Below the pieces are notes generated by a model that was not told the DNA's origin, made no database searches, and saw nothing but the letters and a program-made list of their open reading frames with translations. A DNA stretch of 64,000 nt from Candidatus Doolittlea endobia (GTDB lineage: Bacteria; Pseudomonadota; Gammaproteobacteria; Enterobacterales; Enterobacteriaceae), in assembly GCF_900039485.1 (NCBI RefSeq), contig NZ_LN999833.1, forward strand, positions 770,735 to 834,734. Reading direction: 5' to 3'. Made by a program: the position numbers and the translations under genes. Positions 1 through 12,339 of the stretch are shown here, in pieces; positions within the stretch are counted from its first letter, which is position 1, and the number at the start of each line of letters is the position of its first letter.

Positions 1-130
1 ATCAACATTATTGCTTATCAGCTGCGTAATTTATTGCGAATTCATTATTAGAACGGATTTTTGCTGGCGATAATGTACGAACGGAGTTAACCTAAGCCTA
101 AACAATAATGTCATAAGAATGAGAGGATTT

Positions 131-946
131 ATGAGCAATATACCAATCCGTATCGCGGTTGCCGGAGCAGGCGGCCGAATGTACCACCACCTTATTAAGG
201 CGGTGGTACAGTCGAAAGAAGCGACATTGGGTGCTGCGTTAGCTCGTACCGGTTCAACATTGTGCGGTGTAGACTCTGGTGAGGTAGCCGGTATCGGTGC
301 CTTGGGTGTAACGATAAACGGTGAACTGACAGAGATAAAAAAAGACGATTTTGACATTCTTATCGATTTCACTCGTCCTGACGCTACCATGACGTATCTG
401 GAATTCTGCCGTCAGTACCACAAAGGTATCGTGATCGGCACAACCGGCTTCAACAATGCCCAAAAAGAAGTTATTAGCACTGCAGCACAAGAGACGAAGA
501 TTGTTTTTTCTGCTAATTTCAGCGTTGGTGTCAACCTGACGATTAAGCTTCTGGAGAAGGCAGCGCAGATCATGGGAGAAAAAGCCGATATTGAAATTAT
601 CGAGATCCATCACCGACACAAAGTGGATGCTCCTTCAGGCACCGCGCTGGCTATGGGCGAAGCGATAGCAGGCGTGCTAGGACGTGATCTGGCTCATTGC
701 GCTGTGTACAGCCGTGAAGGGCATACCGGCGAACGTAAAACAAAAAGTATCGGCTTCGCCACAGTTCGTGCCGGCGACATTGTCGGTGAGCATACTGCAA
801 TGTTTGTTGATATCGGAGAACGCCTGGAGATAACCCATAAGGCGTCTAGCAGGATGACGTTTGCTATCGGGGCGGTTCGTGCCGCTGTTTGGCTTTCTGC
901 CCAGAAAAGAGGCCTTTTTGACATGGTCGATGTACTTAACCTCTAG
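131..946 (+). CDS. dapB: 4-hydroxy-tetrahydrodipicolinate reductase DapB
   Basis: This cytosolic enzyme reduces hydroxy-tetrahydrodipicolinate with NAD(P)H in the meso-DAP/lysine pathway, so it supplies peptidoglycan as well as lysine. The 271-residue product matches E. coli DapB (273 aa) along its whole length. The substrate-site signature [11 protein letters not shown] lies near residues 158-170 and is intact. I chose the ATG at 131, which follows GAGAGG and gives the family N-terminus; an in-frame ATG at 119 would add four unlikely residues. The third glycine of the N-terminal GxxGxxG dinucleotide motif is a tyrosine (GAGGRMY, residue 18). In E. coli carAB follows dapB, but no carA is visible downstream. 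Confidence 0.96.
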   Translation: MSNIPIRIAVAGAGGRMYHHLIKAVVQSKEATLGAALARTGSTLCGVDSGEVAGIGALGVTINGELTEIKKDDFDILIDFTRPDATMTYLEFCRQYHKGIVIGTTGFNNAQKEVISTAAQETKIVFSANFSVGVNLTIKLLEKAAQIMGEKADIEIIEIHHRHKVDAPSGTALAMGEAIAGVLGRDLAHCAVYSREGHTGERKTKSIGFATVRAGDIVGEHTAMFVDIGERLEITHKASSRMTFAIGAVRAAVWLSAQKRGLFDMVDVLNL

Positions 947-1846
947 TTCGTTTATCGGCATGAAGGTTAAGGCAAAAGATATATTGTGATAATCTTATAT
1001 TGTTGATTTGATATTATTTTATTGGCGCTTAAATAAGCTATTATGTAATATTTTTATTCAAATTATTTTGTAAATGGATAGATGTATCATATATTATATC
1101 AATTATACAAAAGGCTATTTTGAATTTATTGAATAGTATTGAGATCATAGTCACAAGTTAGAATAGACAATTAATTTGTCTTTTGAGATAAAACAAGAAA
1201 GTGTAAATCTATAATTTAAAAAGATGAATTTTACTACCACATTATTAACACGACATTTTAATTGCTACTGAAAATCGCGTCCTTTTTTATCTAGGAGAAT
1301 CAGGCCAATGTTGAAGACAACGAATTATTTAATTCAGTGTGTTAAATCCTAAGAACAGTCCCGAAGTGAAAATACCCAAAACAATTTTATCGTTGATTCT
1401 TGCAAATCTTACCTGTGAAGCAGGTAAGGAATGATTGATAGTTGATGTAACGCATATAACAATTCACTCTCGTTATACCAGAGTTGCAGAAGGATGAAAT
1501 GAGACGTATAAAGAAGATTCAACAGTAAACTGTACTCGGTCTCGACATACACAACAACCCATGCAGACTAACTATACAATTGCTCAAGAATTGCTCAAGG
1601 CGTTAGCAGATCAACAGCGCAGAAAAACAACCTGTAATGCACGAAACTATGAAACGTATTATCTCGATAGAGATCTTTACAGACATAGCCAGGTTTGATT
1701 AATAGTCTATATCTATAGCCATGTAAAGCTTAATTAAGCTTTACCAAACAAGCCCTGCTCGTCTATGTAGTAAGCAAAATATACCCTAATTGATTAAATT
1801 TTATTACTGTAAAAGTTTACAAGAGAGGCATCAAGAGGAAGCATGA
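947..1846. other. gene-free stretch downstream of dapB
   Basis: This is AT-rich DNA with no convincing reading frame. A Shine-Dalgarno-like TAGGAGAATC followed by ATG near 1308 opens only a short frame that stops after about 14 codons. A second ATG at 1561 opens a frame of about 45 codons that I do not recognise. The stretch is probably decayed coding DNA, but I cannot name the gene. Confidence 0.5.
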
Positions 1847-1919
1847 TGCCCGGACTTGGAATTGAACCAAGGACACGGGGATCTTCAGTCCCCTGCTCTA
1901 CCGACTGAGCTATCCGGGC
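1847..1919 (-). tRNA. pheV: tRNA-Phe (GAA)
   Basis: Read on the minus strand, this 73-nt sequence folds as a complete tRNA. The acceptor stem starts GCCCGGA, the D-arm is the usual enteric AGCTCAGTCGG, and the anticodon loop CTGAAGA sits in a GGGGA/TCCCC stem. The T-arm is CTTGG TTCAATT CCAAG. It is nearly identical to E. coli tRNA-Phe. In enteric genomes the 3' CCA is encoded; here the three bases after the discriminator A read TCA, so the end must be repaired by the CCA-adding enzyme. In E. coli pheV lies a few genes from mutY, which agrees with mutY 2.2 kb away. Confidence 0.95.
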
Positions 1920-2200
1920 AACGTGGCATTAAATCGTATTGATCGCATGGCGTCAATGCCTAATTTATCTTCGCGGTGCGTTTACTATGTTTTTAGATAG
2001 CCAACAAAGCCGATAAAGTGTCTTTCTTTTACATAAAGAAAGCTGCATCATGTATTCTTGTTCAGTAATTAAGGATACTTTGCTTTCATTATCTTTAATG
2101 ATGCGGTAATCATATCATTTCTACTTTAAAAGTAAACATAAATTATTGACGTCTGTTGCACAACAAATAATAACTTTATCCGTAAAATATATCGCAAGCA

Positions 2201-2897
2201 ATGAGACGTTCCGCTAAAAATCGATGCTGCGCTAAGCTATACAATGTACTTGTTACAACCTGTAGTCGTGTGATGTAGAACTGAATCTATCTACTATTTT
2301 CGGTACTGCTATTTAAATGTTCTCTAAGCCGCTAGGATGAAAGGATTTTTATTCAGGACAGATAGATATTCGTTGTTAGAGCGAATTTACTGTCATACAG
2401 TTTATGGTAATGATCGCCAATAATTTTTTATAGACAGCGCAGCTGTTACTGGTAGGGATCCTATTGCATAATAGTGCGAGTTTATTCATAACGACCTACT
2501 AAATAATCAATTCACCATATGGTAACAGATCGAGATTGCACTTACCCTGCAGGAGGCTTGGTCTCAAGCATATAAATCAACCCAAGATCTCGCGTATGCT
2601 GACTTAGTTTAGTGAAGTACAGACCCGCAACGCCAAGATGAAAATGGTTTACTGTCTTCAGGTAGAGCTAGCGTTTCGACTACTAGTAGTTGGCTGTGGT
2701 ACTAAATGTAAATCATAATGGCGCATTGATCATCATCTATACTAGTCCTGATGCAGCGCAGCTCATCGCTCGGATGCTAGATTCGTTAGGAAAAACGGAT
2801 GGAATCCTTGGCACTGTTGTCTGAATGATACTATTTCACCATATCCGCTCATGGTTTCTCAGTTAAGCAGCTGTATCACTGCATTCTTGTTTACTTA
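2201..2897 (+). pseudogene. argR: decayed arginine repressor ArgR
   Basis: Fragments in shifting frames match E. coli ArgR in the right order. MRRSAK at 2201 corresponds to the N-terminus, then come LQEAW near 2548, TRNAKMKMVYCL near 2628, [14 protein letters not shown] near 2755 with GILGTV just after it, and HGFSVKQLYHCIL near 2850. Stops and frameshifts interrupt all of these. The span is about 230 bp longer than argR should be, and the excess lies between the first ~10 codons and the LQE segment, so something was inserted or expanded there. ArgR represses arginine biosynthesis genes and is an accessory factor in cer recombination. No product is possible. Confidence 0.85.
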
Positions 2898-3780
2898 ACC
2901 AGAAATTATGACTTCGTCTTCTGCCGCCTGTACTATCGGAGTCTGCTACGCTTAGGGCAGAGATGTCAGTCATTTTGTCAAAAAACATCACTGACGCGCT
3001 AGGTCATGACGATGTCGTCACCGAAAGAAATATCATGTTTGGTTGGTATATATAGTGCATGCGACACAGCTCTATGCCAGTTTTTTTGATGTTATTTACA
3101 TATATTTTCCCACAAATTAGGAAATTGGTTTATTTTATTTATGATTGTCTGATATAAAACCTAAATGGCGGTTCTGATATAACGCTGGCGCATCCTTTTA
3201 TTTTAATAGAAATACAAAATACAGCAGGAACACTATGATGCTCATTAACTTCAAAGAAAAACTTGAAAACTGAGATACTACGCATAAAGAAAAATTTGAA
3301 ACGATATGACCTTAGATGAATAAGCAATTAATGAATTAGGCACTGGTTGGATAGGATCAGAAAGACGACTGGAAAGCATACTAGTGCACTGGTCATTTGC
3401 TACTAGCATAAAAAGCGGCCTCTTATTGCGCTGCCATCCTAAAGCGTTGTACTGTGTTATGGTTAACACAAAATTAAGTAGTTCAGGGATAGCGTCCCTC
3501 CAGTTAGGTGAACTGAAGTGATACTGTATGTTGTCTGAGAAGTTATCGGTAGGAATGATACGCTCACACGTTTCTGTACGAAAAAAGAAATTAAAAATAA
3601 CATCACGTTAACGACGTCAGCAAAAGAAGGTATCTAAGCATGCGCAGTGAAATGCTTTTGCTATAAAAGATGAATCTTTGGAGTGTTTAATGATTTGTCT
3701 AGGGATTGCAGAAAAGAAGCAACACGTCTGTTTTATTTAATTTATCAGAGATTAATGTGATCTGGTTTTATTTATTATTT
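2898..3780. other. gene-free stretch between argR relic and repeat
   Basis: Short open frames on the minus strand (3139-3327 and 3278-3469) overlap one another and resemble nothing I know. E. coli has yggX and mltC downstream of mutY, in this direction. I looked for both and could not recognise them. Confidence 0.4.
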
Positions 3781-3830
3781 AGCATCTGAACTTCAGCGTC
3801 TGCAAGCTGTATTTAAAAAAACCTTCCATT
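3781..3830 (+). repeat. dispersed repeat family, copy E (partial)
   Basis: The segment carries the family core GCATCTG, TTCAGCG, then CTGCAAGCTGTATTTAAAAA, in the same order and spacing as the copies at 9829, 31505 and 32942. It lies about 230 bp past the mutY stop. It is diverged, and the 3' half of the unit is not recognisable. Confidence 0.5.
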
Positions 3831-4056
3831 TGCTACATACACTAAACAATCATCGGTAAAGTATTAGAAATTACACAATACTGCTCTAGCTGTTGATCGT
3901 CTAAGCAAAACTTTCTGTGTTTAACGTCTCTTTCATAAGAACATTGACTTTCAAAATAAGCAATAATTATGCACGACAAGACGATTAGATAGTGGATGGT
4001 GCGTACACCATAATCCCATCTAATAATTTCTTCATTGCTCTTTGATGGTTGAGATA

Positions 4057-5136
4057 TCATTCTTTTTGTTGGCAGCTGGCAATACAGGCTACAGGCTGAC
4101 GTAGTTGTCTGAGTAAACGCTCAACAGGCGCCGCCAGTCCAACAGCCGGAGGCTGAGCTAAGTTATACCAGAGTCCGCAGCTTTCATCCATCCAGCGCTG
4201 TATTGTACTAACTTTTTGCCGCATTGGCATGATATTCAGATGGAAATGACTATAGGTATGTCGAAACGACGGCATTGGTTCATAATGTCTGTCTGGCAAA
4301 CCGCGCTGGGCTAGCCAAAAAGATAGCGCCTGCGGGTTGAAAAATTGTGGAAAACAAAATAGTCCGCCCCATAGGCCTACTGTCGGACGTTGTTCAAGCC
4401 ACACGCGATCTCCATCCTGAAGCAGCAGGAACCAGGCAGTTTTTTCTGGCAAAATTCGCTTCAGTTTTTTTCCAGGATAGTTAGCCCAGCTATGGGTGGC
4501 GTAGGCTTGACAGTCCTGTTTCAACGGGCAAAACTCGCATTTTGGCCGCGAACGAGTGCAAACTATCGCGCCTAAATCCATCATGGCCTGATTAAATTGC
4601 GCCACTCCCTGTGCTGGCGTAACGCGTGCACTATGCCTCCATAAACGCTGTTCCACCTCTTTTTTCCCTGGCCAACCGATAATGCTATAATAACGAGCGA
4701 GAACTCGTTTAACATTACCGTCGAGAATAGGATAGTGTTTATTCAACGCCAACGACAATATAGCACCTGCAGTAGAGCGGCCAATGCCGGGCAGGGCGAA
4801 GATAGCATCAAAATCTTCTGGAAATTCGCCAGCATGTCGCTCACTAATAAGTTGAGCTGCTTTATGCAGATTACGTGCTCTGGCGTAATATCCCAATCCG
4901 GTCCATAAATGCAAGACCTCATTGAGCGGCGCCTCCGCGAGTTGGCCGACAGTGGAAAATTTGGCTATGAAGCGTTGAAAATAAGGAATAACAGTCAACA
5001 CTTGTGTTTGTTGCAGCATAATTTCTGATAACCAAACCTTATACGGTGTTTTTTCCAACTGCCATGGCAACGTTTTACGGCCGAACTGCTGGTACCAATC
5101 CAACATGAGTTGTGCGTATAATGGCGCTTGCTTCAT
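4057..5136 (-). CDS. mutY: adenine DNA glycosylase MutY
   Basis: MutY removes adenine mispaired with 8-oxoguanine or guanine and so prevents G:C to T:A transversions. The 359-residue product (E. coli 350) has the helix-hairpin-helix GVGRS-like element (PGIGRSTAG), the catalytic glutamate in [11 protein letters not shown] (residue 38) and the aspartate in LDGNVKR (near 139). Four cluster cysteines with C-x6-C-x2-C-x5-C spacing lie near 193-209, and the C-terminal 8-oxoG-recognition domain includes [10 protein letters not shown]. It is divergent from trmB, as in E. coli, with about 155 bp between them. The normally following yggX is missing. Confidence 0.97.
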   Translation of the reverse strand: MKQAPLYAQLMLDWYQQFGRKTLPWQLEKTPYKVWLSEIMLQQTQVLTVIPYFQRFIAKFSTVGQLAEAPLNEVLHLWTGLGYYARARNLHKAAQLISERHAGEFPEDFDAIFALPGIGRSTAGAILSLALNKHYPILDGNVKRVLARYYSIIGWPGKKEVEQRLWRHSARVTPAQGVAQFNQAMMDLGAIVCTRSRPKCEFCPLKQDCQAYATHSWANYPGKKLKRILPEKTAWFLLLQDGDRVWLEQRPTVGLWGGLFCFPQFFNPQALSFWLAQRGLPDRHYEPMPSFRHTYSHFHLNIMPMRQKVSTIQRWMDESCGLWYNLAQPPAVGLAAPVERLLRQLRQPVACIASCQQKE

Positions 5137-5292
5137 TGTTAAATGATTACCTTTTTTGCGATAACCCGCATTTTAGTGTCAGTTGTGCTATAGTGCGAAT
5201 AATCTGTAAATAAGAATTATCCTCTGTTGCGTATTTGTTAAACACTACTATTTTTATATTATGTACCTTTGTAAATCACTTTGCTAAATTTT

Positions 5293-6018
5293 ATGAATAA
5301 CTATGTCATTTCTCCTGCATTTGATGAACATAGACGCGCGCGGCGACAAATTCGTAGTTTTGTTCGTCGACAGGGGCGATTGACCAAGGGGCAGCAGCAT
5401 GCCTTAAACGCGCTTTGGCCAGCAATGGGAGTGGACTATCAAGCACAGCTACTCAATTTTACCACGTTGTTTGGCCGCTCAGCTCCAGTGACGCTGGAGG
5501 TTGGTTTTGGTATGGGAGCGTCACTGATTACTATGGCAGCAACACACCCCGAGCAGAATTTTATCGGCATTGAAGTGCACCTGCCTGGCGTTGGTTCCTG
5601 TCTTGCTGGTGCGCAGAAAGCCGGCGTTAGCAACTTGCGGGTGATGTGTCACGATGCGGTAGAAGCCATGGAACAGATGATTCCAAATGCATCTTTAGCG
5701 CTGGTGCAGCTGTTTTTTGCTGATCCCTGGCATAAAGCTCGGCACAATAAACGTCGTATCATACAGACGTCTTTTGTCGAGTTAGTCGGGCATAAACTCA
5801 CCGTCGGTGGAATTTTCCATATGGTAACCGATTGGCAATCGTATGCCAAACATATGTTATCCGTGATGTCAGATGCCGTGTTTTTCCGCAATCTCTCCTC
5901 TACAGGCGACTATGTACCGAGGCCAGCAAGCCGTCCGTTAACTAAATTTGAACAGCGTGCTCAGCGATTAGGCTATAGTGTTTGGGATTTGATGTTTGTC
6001 AAACAGTCTGAACCATAG
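5293..6018 (+). CDS. trmB: tRNA (guanine-46-N7)-methyltransferase TrmB
   Basis: This SAM-dependent enzyme makes m7G46 in the variable loop of tRNAs. The product (241 aa from the ATG at 5293; E. coli 239) shows SAM motif [11 protein letters not shown] near residues 69-78, [10 protein letters not shown], and the substrate-binding segment [12 protein letters not shown] near 144-155. A TTG at 5281 could start four codons earlier, but the ATG start matches the family N-terminus ([11 protein letters not shown]). The residue before DPW is alanine where E. coli and most homologues have proline. It is divergently paired with mutY. Confidence 0.96.
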   Translation: MNNYVISPAFDEHRRARRQIRSFVRRQGRLTKGQQHALNALWPAMGVDYQAQLLNFTTLFGRSAPVTLEVGFGMGASLITMAATHPEQNFIGIEVHLPGVGSCLAGAQKAGVSNLRVMCHDAVEAMEQMIPNASLALVQLFFADPWHKARHNKRRIIQTSFVELVGHKLTVGGIFHMVTDWQSYAKHMLSVMSDAVFFRNLSSTGDYVPRPASRPLTKFEQRAQRLGYSVWDLMFVKQSEP

Positions 6019-6116
6019 ACATGACTTAAATTTATTGATTTACTTGTTATTGTTATGTTTAAAAGTATGCATAGTAAAATTTCGTGATATTTCACTGATG
6101 GAGTGAAACATAATAC

Positions 6117-6153
6117 TCATTTGGCATCTGGAGCTCAACGCTACATCTAGAAG
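6117..6153 (+). repeat. dispersed repeat family, copy C (partial)
   Basis: The core TTGGCATCTGGAGCTCAACG followed by CTACATCTAGAA matches the 5' half of the family consensus. It begins about 100 bp after the trmB stop codon. The 3' half (TTTGAAAACG and onward) is lost or too diverged to recognise. Confidence 0.6.
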
Positions 6154-6837
6154 ATGTCTTGACGTTTCAATTCCATTACAGTGCTCAATCGATATACATT
6201 AGATAATCAACATAGGTTTCTGATAGCGACGCGTTTAAGGATTACCGTTACAAGAATAGAGCTAGATCGCAATAATAATTTGGATTGTTGATATTGATAT
6301 TATAAGCCGTACACCATCCGATGACCTTACTATGCCTAAATTATGTACGTTCAAGTGACTTTGCTCTATTCGTTAAGTGTATTTCGCTTACTTACATGAC
6401 TGGTTGGATCTAACAATACCAGTTTCTATACCCTGCTGGAATACAATTTTGGACGGCGTTATTTGAATGTATCTTTTGAATCTCAGAAACGCTTATTTAA
6501 TTATTAATATAATTATTAACTAATAAGACATAAAATATATATTTTCTATTATATTTTTATAATATATTACGCCTTTTTCTTATAGTCATATTTCAAATTT
6601 TTAAAAATTTCGATAAACTGCTCGTTAGTAAGCAATGAAGCACTTTGCTATTTTGTTAAATATAGATTACCTGTCAGCGTAAGCTAAATTATTTGTTTGC
6701 AATATTTCACATAGTTATCGATTTTATGTAAATATAATGTTGACCTGATGCCATTAAAATCATCAGTAATACTAAATGAAAATCTAACGTGCTTTTGAAA
6801 AACTGATAGAATACAAATAACATACAGAGATTAAAAC
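6154..6837. other. gene-free AT-rich stretch before the MarR gene
   Basis: I see no reading frame with family features and no recognisable relic. The last ~300 bp are very AT-rich and presumably hold the promoter of the MarR-family gene. I cannot single out -35 and -10 boxes with confidence. Confidence 0.4.
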
Positions 6838-7266
6838 ATGGATAAATCGACCGATATTTCAGTTATGGTAGAGTCTTTATCACGTATCTATCATCGTCTG
6901 CGAAAGGAAGTGAACAGCCAGTTAGTAAACGAAGGTCTCTCGATGTCGAAAATGAAAATTTTGCATCTGATTACCACTGGTAAAACCAGCGCCACTGATA
7001 TCAAAAATTATATGGGATTTTCATCCCGCACCGTGGTCACAGTGCTTGATGCGCTGGAAAAAGAGGAGATGCTGCAACGTCACCAAAGCCCTACGGACCG
7101 CCGGGTGAAGTATGTTTATATTACGGATAAAGGACGCGAGAAATTGCGCATCGCTGAAAAAATTCACAAAGTTATTCTAGATCGCATGTTCTCTTCATTA
7201 TCCAAGATACAGTTAGAAAAATTTAGTGACATCTGTAATGCACTTGAAGCTCAACAAAAAGAATAA
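6838..7266 (+). CDS. MarR-family transcriptional regulator
   Basis: A 142-residue protein with the winged-helix layout of the MarR family. A helical dimerisation N-terminus is followed by the helix-turn-helix (TSATDIKNYMGFSSRTVVTV, residues about 51-70). The wing signature is SPTDRRVKYVYITDKGREKL (near 84-103), and a C-terminal helix closes the dimer. The DxR wing motif is intact. It is not SlyA or MarR itself, to judge from memory of those sequences, and I cannot assign a ligand or target. It stands alone with more than 800 bp of non-coding DNA upstream and 1.2 kb downstream, so it is one of only two regulators kept in this window. Confidence 0.85.
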   Translation: MDKSTDISVMVESLSRIYHRLRKEVNSQLVNEGLSMSKMKILHLITTGKTSATDIKNYMGFSSRTVVTVLDALEKEEMLQRHQSPTDRRVKYVYITDKGREKLRIAEKIHKVILDRMFSSLSKIQLEKFSDICNALEAQQKE

Positions 7267-8541
7267 GCTTATGGTGTTATACAAGCGTTACCGGATGGTT
7301 GTATTGTGATTCACATTTACTGATATGGTGTACGATAAGATCTATTCGATAATCTTGTCATATATCATTGCTGATTTTGAAAATACTAATGTGTACTCGT
7401 ACATACAGCTTGTTGAATTCAACACGATAGAAAAACAGAGTAGCCAAGCAAATGCTTGGCTACTCTGTTGCTTAATTGTCTTGTTAAATAAACTATATTG
7501 TTATAGGAACAAAGAACTTTCCAGTAAGCGTGACTCTTAAGTCTCTTTCCTAATATACATGTGTTATAAAGCTTAATTCAAAAGAATACGCAAGAACATA
7601 TGTTGTGAATCCGCATCCGGTACGATCAAAGCGTGAGGGTTGTCAGTGAACAAAAACCATAACACTGCAGTGCTGAGATCAGTATTATTACTTAATGAAG
7701 CTTATAAGTTTCGTTCGGCTCTGTTTCGCTTTACGGATTACTTACGTCCATACATGCTTAACCTAAACTAACCAGGCGCGATGGGTAATAGCAAACCAGT
7801 GTTCCTGGCTTAGAAAGGGTGAGCACAGTCTACCGTGTCAGGCGTCTCTTCTCCTTTTAGATGAGGGCGAAAGAGTTTGTGTAAATACCGGCAGAGACAC
7901 TAATTTGCCTTTGTAATTTAGCTTCCGCGATATCTTACCAGTTTGGCTATCCTTAATAGTGAAATTTTGAGTTGTAACTACGTTGTACTGTTACGTGCGT
8001 TACCAGCAACCGCAATAATACCAAGCTGCTGGTTTGATCGCCGACGACAAACCAATTGACAGTGAATTGATTCGGTGTTCATAAGGGAAAGTCTCATTAT
8101 AATGAGTATTAGTAATGTCTTCCGGATTGCATCATAAACTGACAAATCCCTACGCCAGAACCAAAAATAAGAACATAGATTCTAGTGAAATAAAATTCCC
8201 ATCATATAGCCTAGTCACCATAAGTTATCTTATAATTTTTATCCAAGTAAATTTAAATCCACTTTGCCAAAATAAATCTGCATAAGCGAATCACCAGTCC
8301 AGGCCACAATGATCTATGTCATGGATTAACTCGCGACTGGTGGTATTAGTAACGACGACGCCATCAGTCTTATGATGCACGACAAACTATCGGCGATCTG
8401 AATTAATTCCACTTCATTCATGTCGGGAGCTATTTTACCGCTACCTGTACATATTCTTATGGTAACACAGCTCTACAAATCTTCTACATTTGTCGGCGCT
8501 CATTAACCGGCTATACTTGTTGCAGTTTGACTAATGTTTCA
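7267..8541. other. 1.27 kb without a gene between MarR regulator and ldtB
   Basis: Both strands are full of stops. A 17-bp perfect hairpin sits at 7434-7469 and is listed separately. A minus-strand fragment near 8380 reads ELIQIADSLS, and another near 7830 reads CAHPFLSQEHWFAITHRAW. These look like coding relics, but I cannot name them. In E. coli ybiT lies next to ybiS (ldtB), yet I could not confirm it here. Confidence 0.4.
7434..7469 (-). terminator. strong hairpin with U-tract on the minus strand
   Basis: Perfect 17-bp arms (7434-7450 and 7453-7469) enclose a 2-base spacer. On the minus strand the hairpin is followed directly by TTTTTC, the layout of an intrinsic terminator. No intact minus-strand gene ends here; ldtB ends 1.07 kb upstream. 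It therefore probably marks the 3' end of a lost minus-strand gene, or serves the MarR gene bidirectionally. Confidence 0.6.
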
Positions 8542-9465
8542 TTATACAGTGATATTCTCCGGCATGCCGGAACGGCGCTGCATGGCTTGTTTGACGATAT
8601 GTTGGTTTATATTAGGGTCCACTAGTATATGACTAATGTTAGGTGGAAGATTAATCGGTACCGGCTCGTTAGAATTGAACTGCTCTTTGGTGGAAGAGAG
8701 CGGGTTGTGTACTTCTAAATAACATGAGCCATCCAATTCGATCGTAGCTTTTACTGGTTCATTGATGAATTGAACTCGGGTACCAACCGGTACGTGATTA
8801 AAGAGATATTCAATATCGTCGGCGCGCAAACGTACACAGCCGTGACTTACTCTCAGGCCTATACCGAAGTTGGCGTTAGTGCCATGCACTGCATACAGAC
8901 GGCCTATATAGAGAGCATATAGCCCCATCGGGTTATTTGCGCCGGCTGGAAACACTTCTGGCAAAGTTTCACCACGCTCAGCATATTCTGTATGCATGGC
9001 TTTGGTCGGCGTCCAGGTAGGATAAGCTTTTTTACGTTGCACAGAAGTTACCCAATTGGTGGGTGTGTCTTTACCCAGCTCACCAATGCCAATAGGCAAT
9101 ACAATGACCGTTTTGGTGCCTTTTGGATAATAATATAACCGCATTTCGGCACTGTTAATTACAATACCTTCATGCAGGGTGTCGGGTAAAATCAACTGTT
9201 GCGGAATGATTATCTGAGTACCGGCGGTCGGTAGATAAACATCGACTCCCGGATTGGCTTCGAGCATATTGCTTAGTCCCATTTGGAACTGAGCGGCAAA
9301 ATGTTCAAGGGGAAGCGTGTTCCCTTCAAGGACAGTGATTTGCAAATTTTCTCCTACCAGGCGGTTTTTCCCTTCTGGCAATGAATAAATAACGGCGAAG
9401 GCAGACTGACCATAAATAATTACAGCTATTGCCAATACCATACTATAGAACGCGTGGATTTTCAT
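8542..9465 (-). CDS. ldtB: L,D-transpeptidase LdtB (YbiS/ErfK family)
   Basis: This periplasmic enzyme anchors Braun lipoprotein to meso-DAP and can make 3-3 crosslinks in peptidoglycan. A Sec signal peptide (residues about 1-24, [11 protein letters not shown] to SAFA) is followed by a LysM-like segment ([20 protein letters not shown] to IIIPQQ). The YkuD catalytic domain follows, with [20 protein letters not shown] holding the active-site histidine and cysteine. Length is 307 aa against 306 in E. coli YbiS. I took the ATG at 9465; a GTG at 9477 would add four residues. The match is closest to YbiS among the E. coli paralogues. Retention fits the retained dapB and outer membrane. Confidence 0.94.
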   Translation of the reverse strand: MKIHAFYSMVLAIAVIIYGQSAFAVIYSLPEGKNRLVGENLQITVLEGNTLPLEHFAAQFQMGLSNMLEANPGVDVYLPTAGTQIIIPQQLILPDTLHEGIVINSAEMRLYYYPKGTKTVIVLPIGIGELGKDTPTNWVTSVQRKKAYPTWTPTKAMHTEYAERGETLPEVFPAGANNPMGLYALYIGRLYAVHGTNANFGIGLRVSHGCVRLRADDIEYLFNHVPVGTRVQFINEPVKATIELDGSCYLEVHNPLSSTKEQFNSNEPVPINLPPNISHILVDPNINQHIVKQAMQRRSGMPENITV

Positions 9466-9742
9466 TTTATGAAGCACAAGATGTGATCATCTTACAAAAT
9501 GTCAATGAATGTTGCCTCTGCATATAATAGTGCATTATAAGTGCTCAATTCTCGTCGTGAAAAACTAAACATCACTGGAATAGTGTAATGGTTTGTTCTG
9601 TGTAAACATCCTAATGTTATCCACATGTTGATGTAGCATAGAAAATTGATCGCTTGACCGTTGTTGTTTATCTTAGTATCAATTGTGTCTTAAATTTTTT
9701 ATACCATAAAATGATTTCGTTGATAGAATGTTGTATATCAGT

Positions 9743-9816
9743 CTTAACAGCGAGAATAAAGCTGGAGCGTTTTCAAACACGGCTTAAAGATATAGCATTC
9801 CTGATGCCGAATGACC
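9743..9816 (-). repeat. dispersed repeat family, copy A' (inverted partner)
   Basis: Read on the minus strand this contains GGTCATTCGGCATCAGG, then TTTGAAAACGCTCCAGC, then TTTATTCTCGCTGTTAAG, the same units as copy B at 31505. Its outer 35 bases (9743-9777) are the exact reverse complement of 9882-9916. Together with copy A it forms an inverted pair about 170 bp long. Confidence 0.75.
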
Positions 9817-9828
9817 ATTCAATTAAAT

Positions 9829-9916
9829 TCCATCGGCTGCTTACAGTGAGTTCGAACACAATACTACATCTGCAGGCTATATTTGAAAACGCTCCAGCTT
9901 TATTCTCGCTGTTAAG
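9829..9916 (+). repeat. dispersed repeat family, copy A
   Basis: The segment ACTACATCTGCAGGCTATAT leads into TTTGAAAACGCTCCAGC and TTTATTCTCGCTGTTAAG, and aligns base for base with most of copy B near 31525-31582. The last 35 bases are a perfect inverted copy of 9743-9777. A frame of 89 codons spans the pair (9654-9923), but only because the two arms happen to stay open; it has no ribosome-binding site or family features. Confidence 0.75.
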
Positions 9917-10120
9917 CTTCTAAAGTAGAAGTACACCAAACTACCGTTGATAAGGAATATCAAGAATCACCTGTAATACTGTTCTACATATCCACAATAA
10001 TGTAGCTACGTCACTAGCTATCCGCTGAGAATATTTTGCTTACTAGATATCAACTTTGCTACAAAAGGGATATATCACATTAATTTTTTAAATGCATATT
10101 GATGTGATCCGCTCACACTG

Positions 10121-12181
<2,061 letters not shown>

Positions 12182-12339
12182 TCAGCAGCAAAAATCTTTA
12201 CAAGCGCGGAATAGTATTTAGCGACAAAATTCCGGTAAGTGATAACAGATAAGAGACTAGCTCCAGCTAGATGGAAAAGTTACAACTGCAAGAGTTCGGG
12301 CGAACAGTAACCAATACATCTTATAGATACAGGCATATA

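Noticed and set aside
9654..9923. An 89-codon open frame between ldtB and ligA
   Set aside because: It is created by two inverted copies of the dispersed repeat. There is no ribosome-binding site and no family resemblance.
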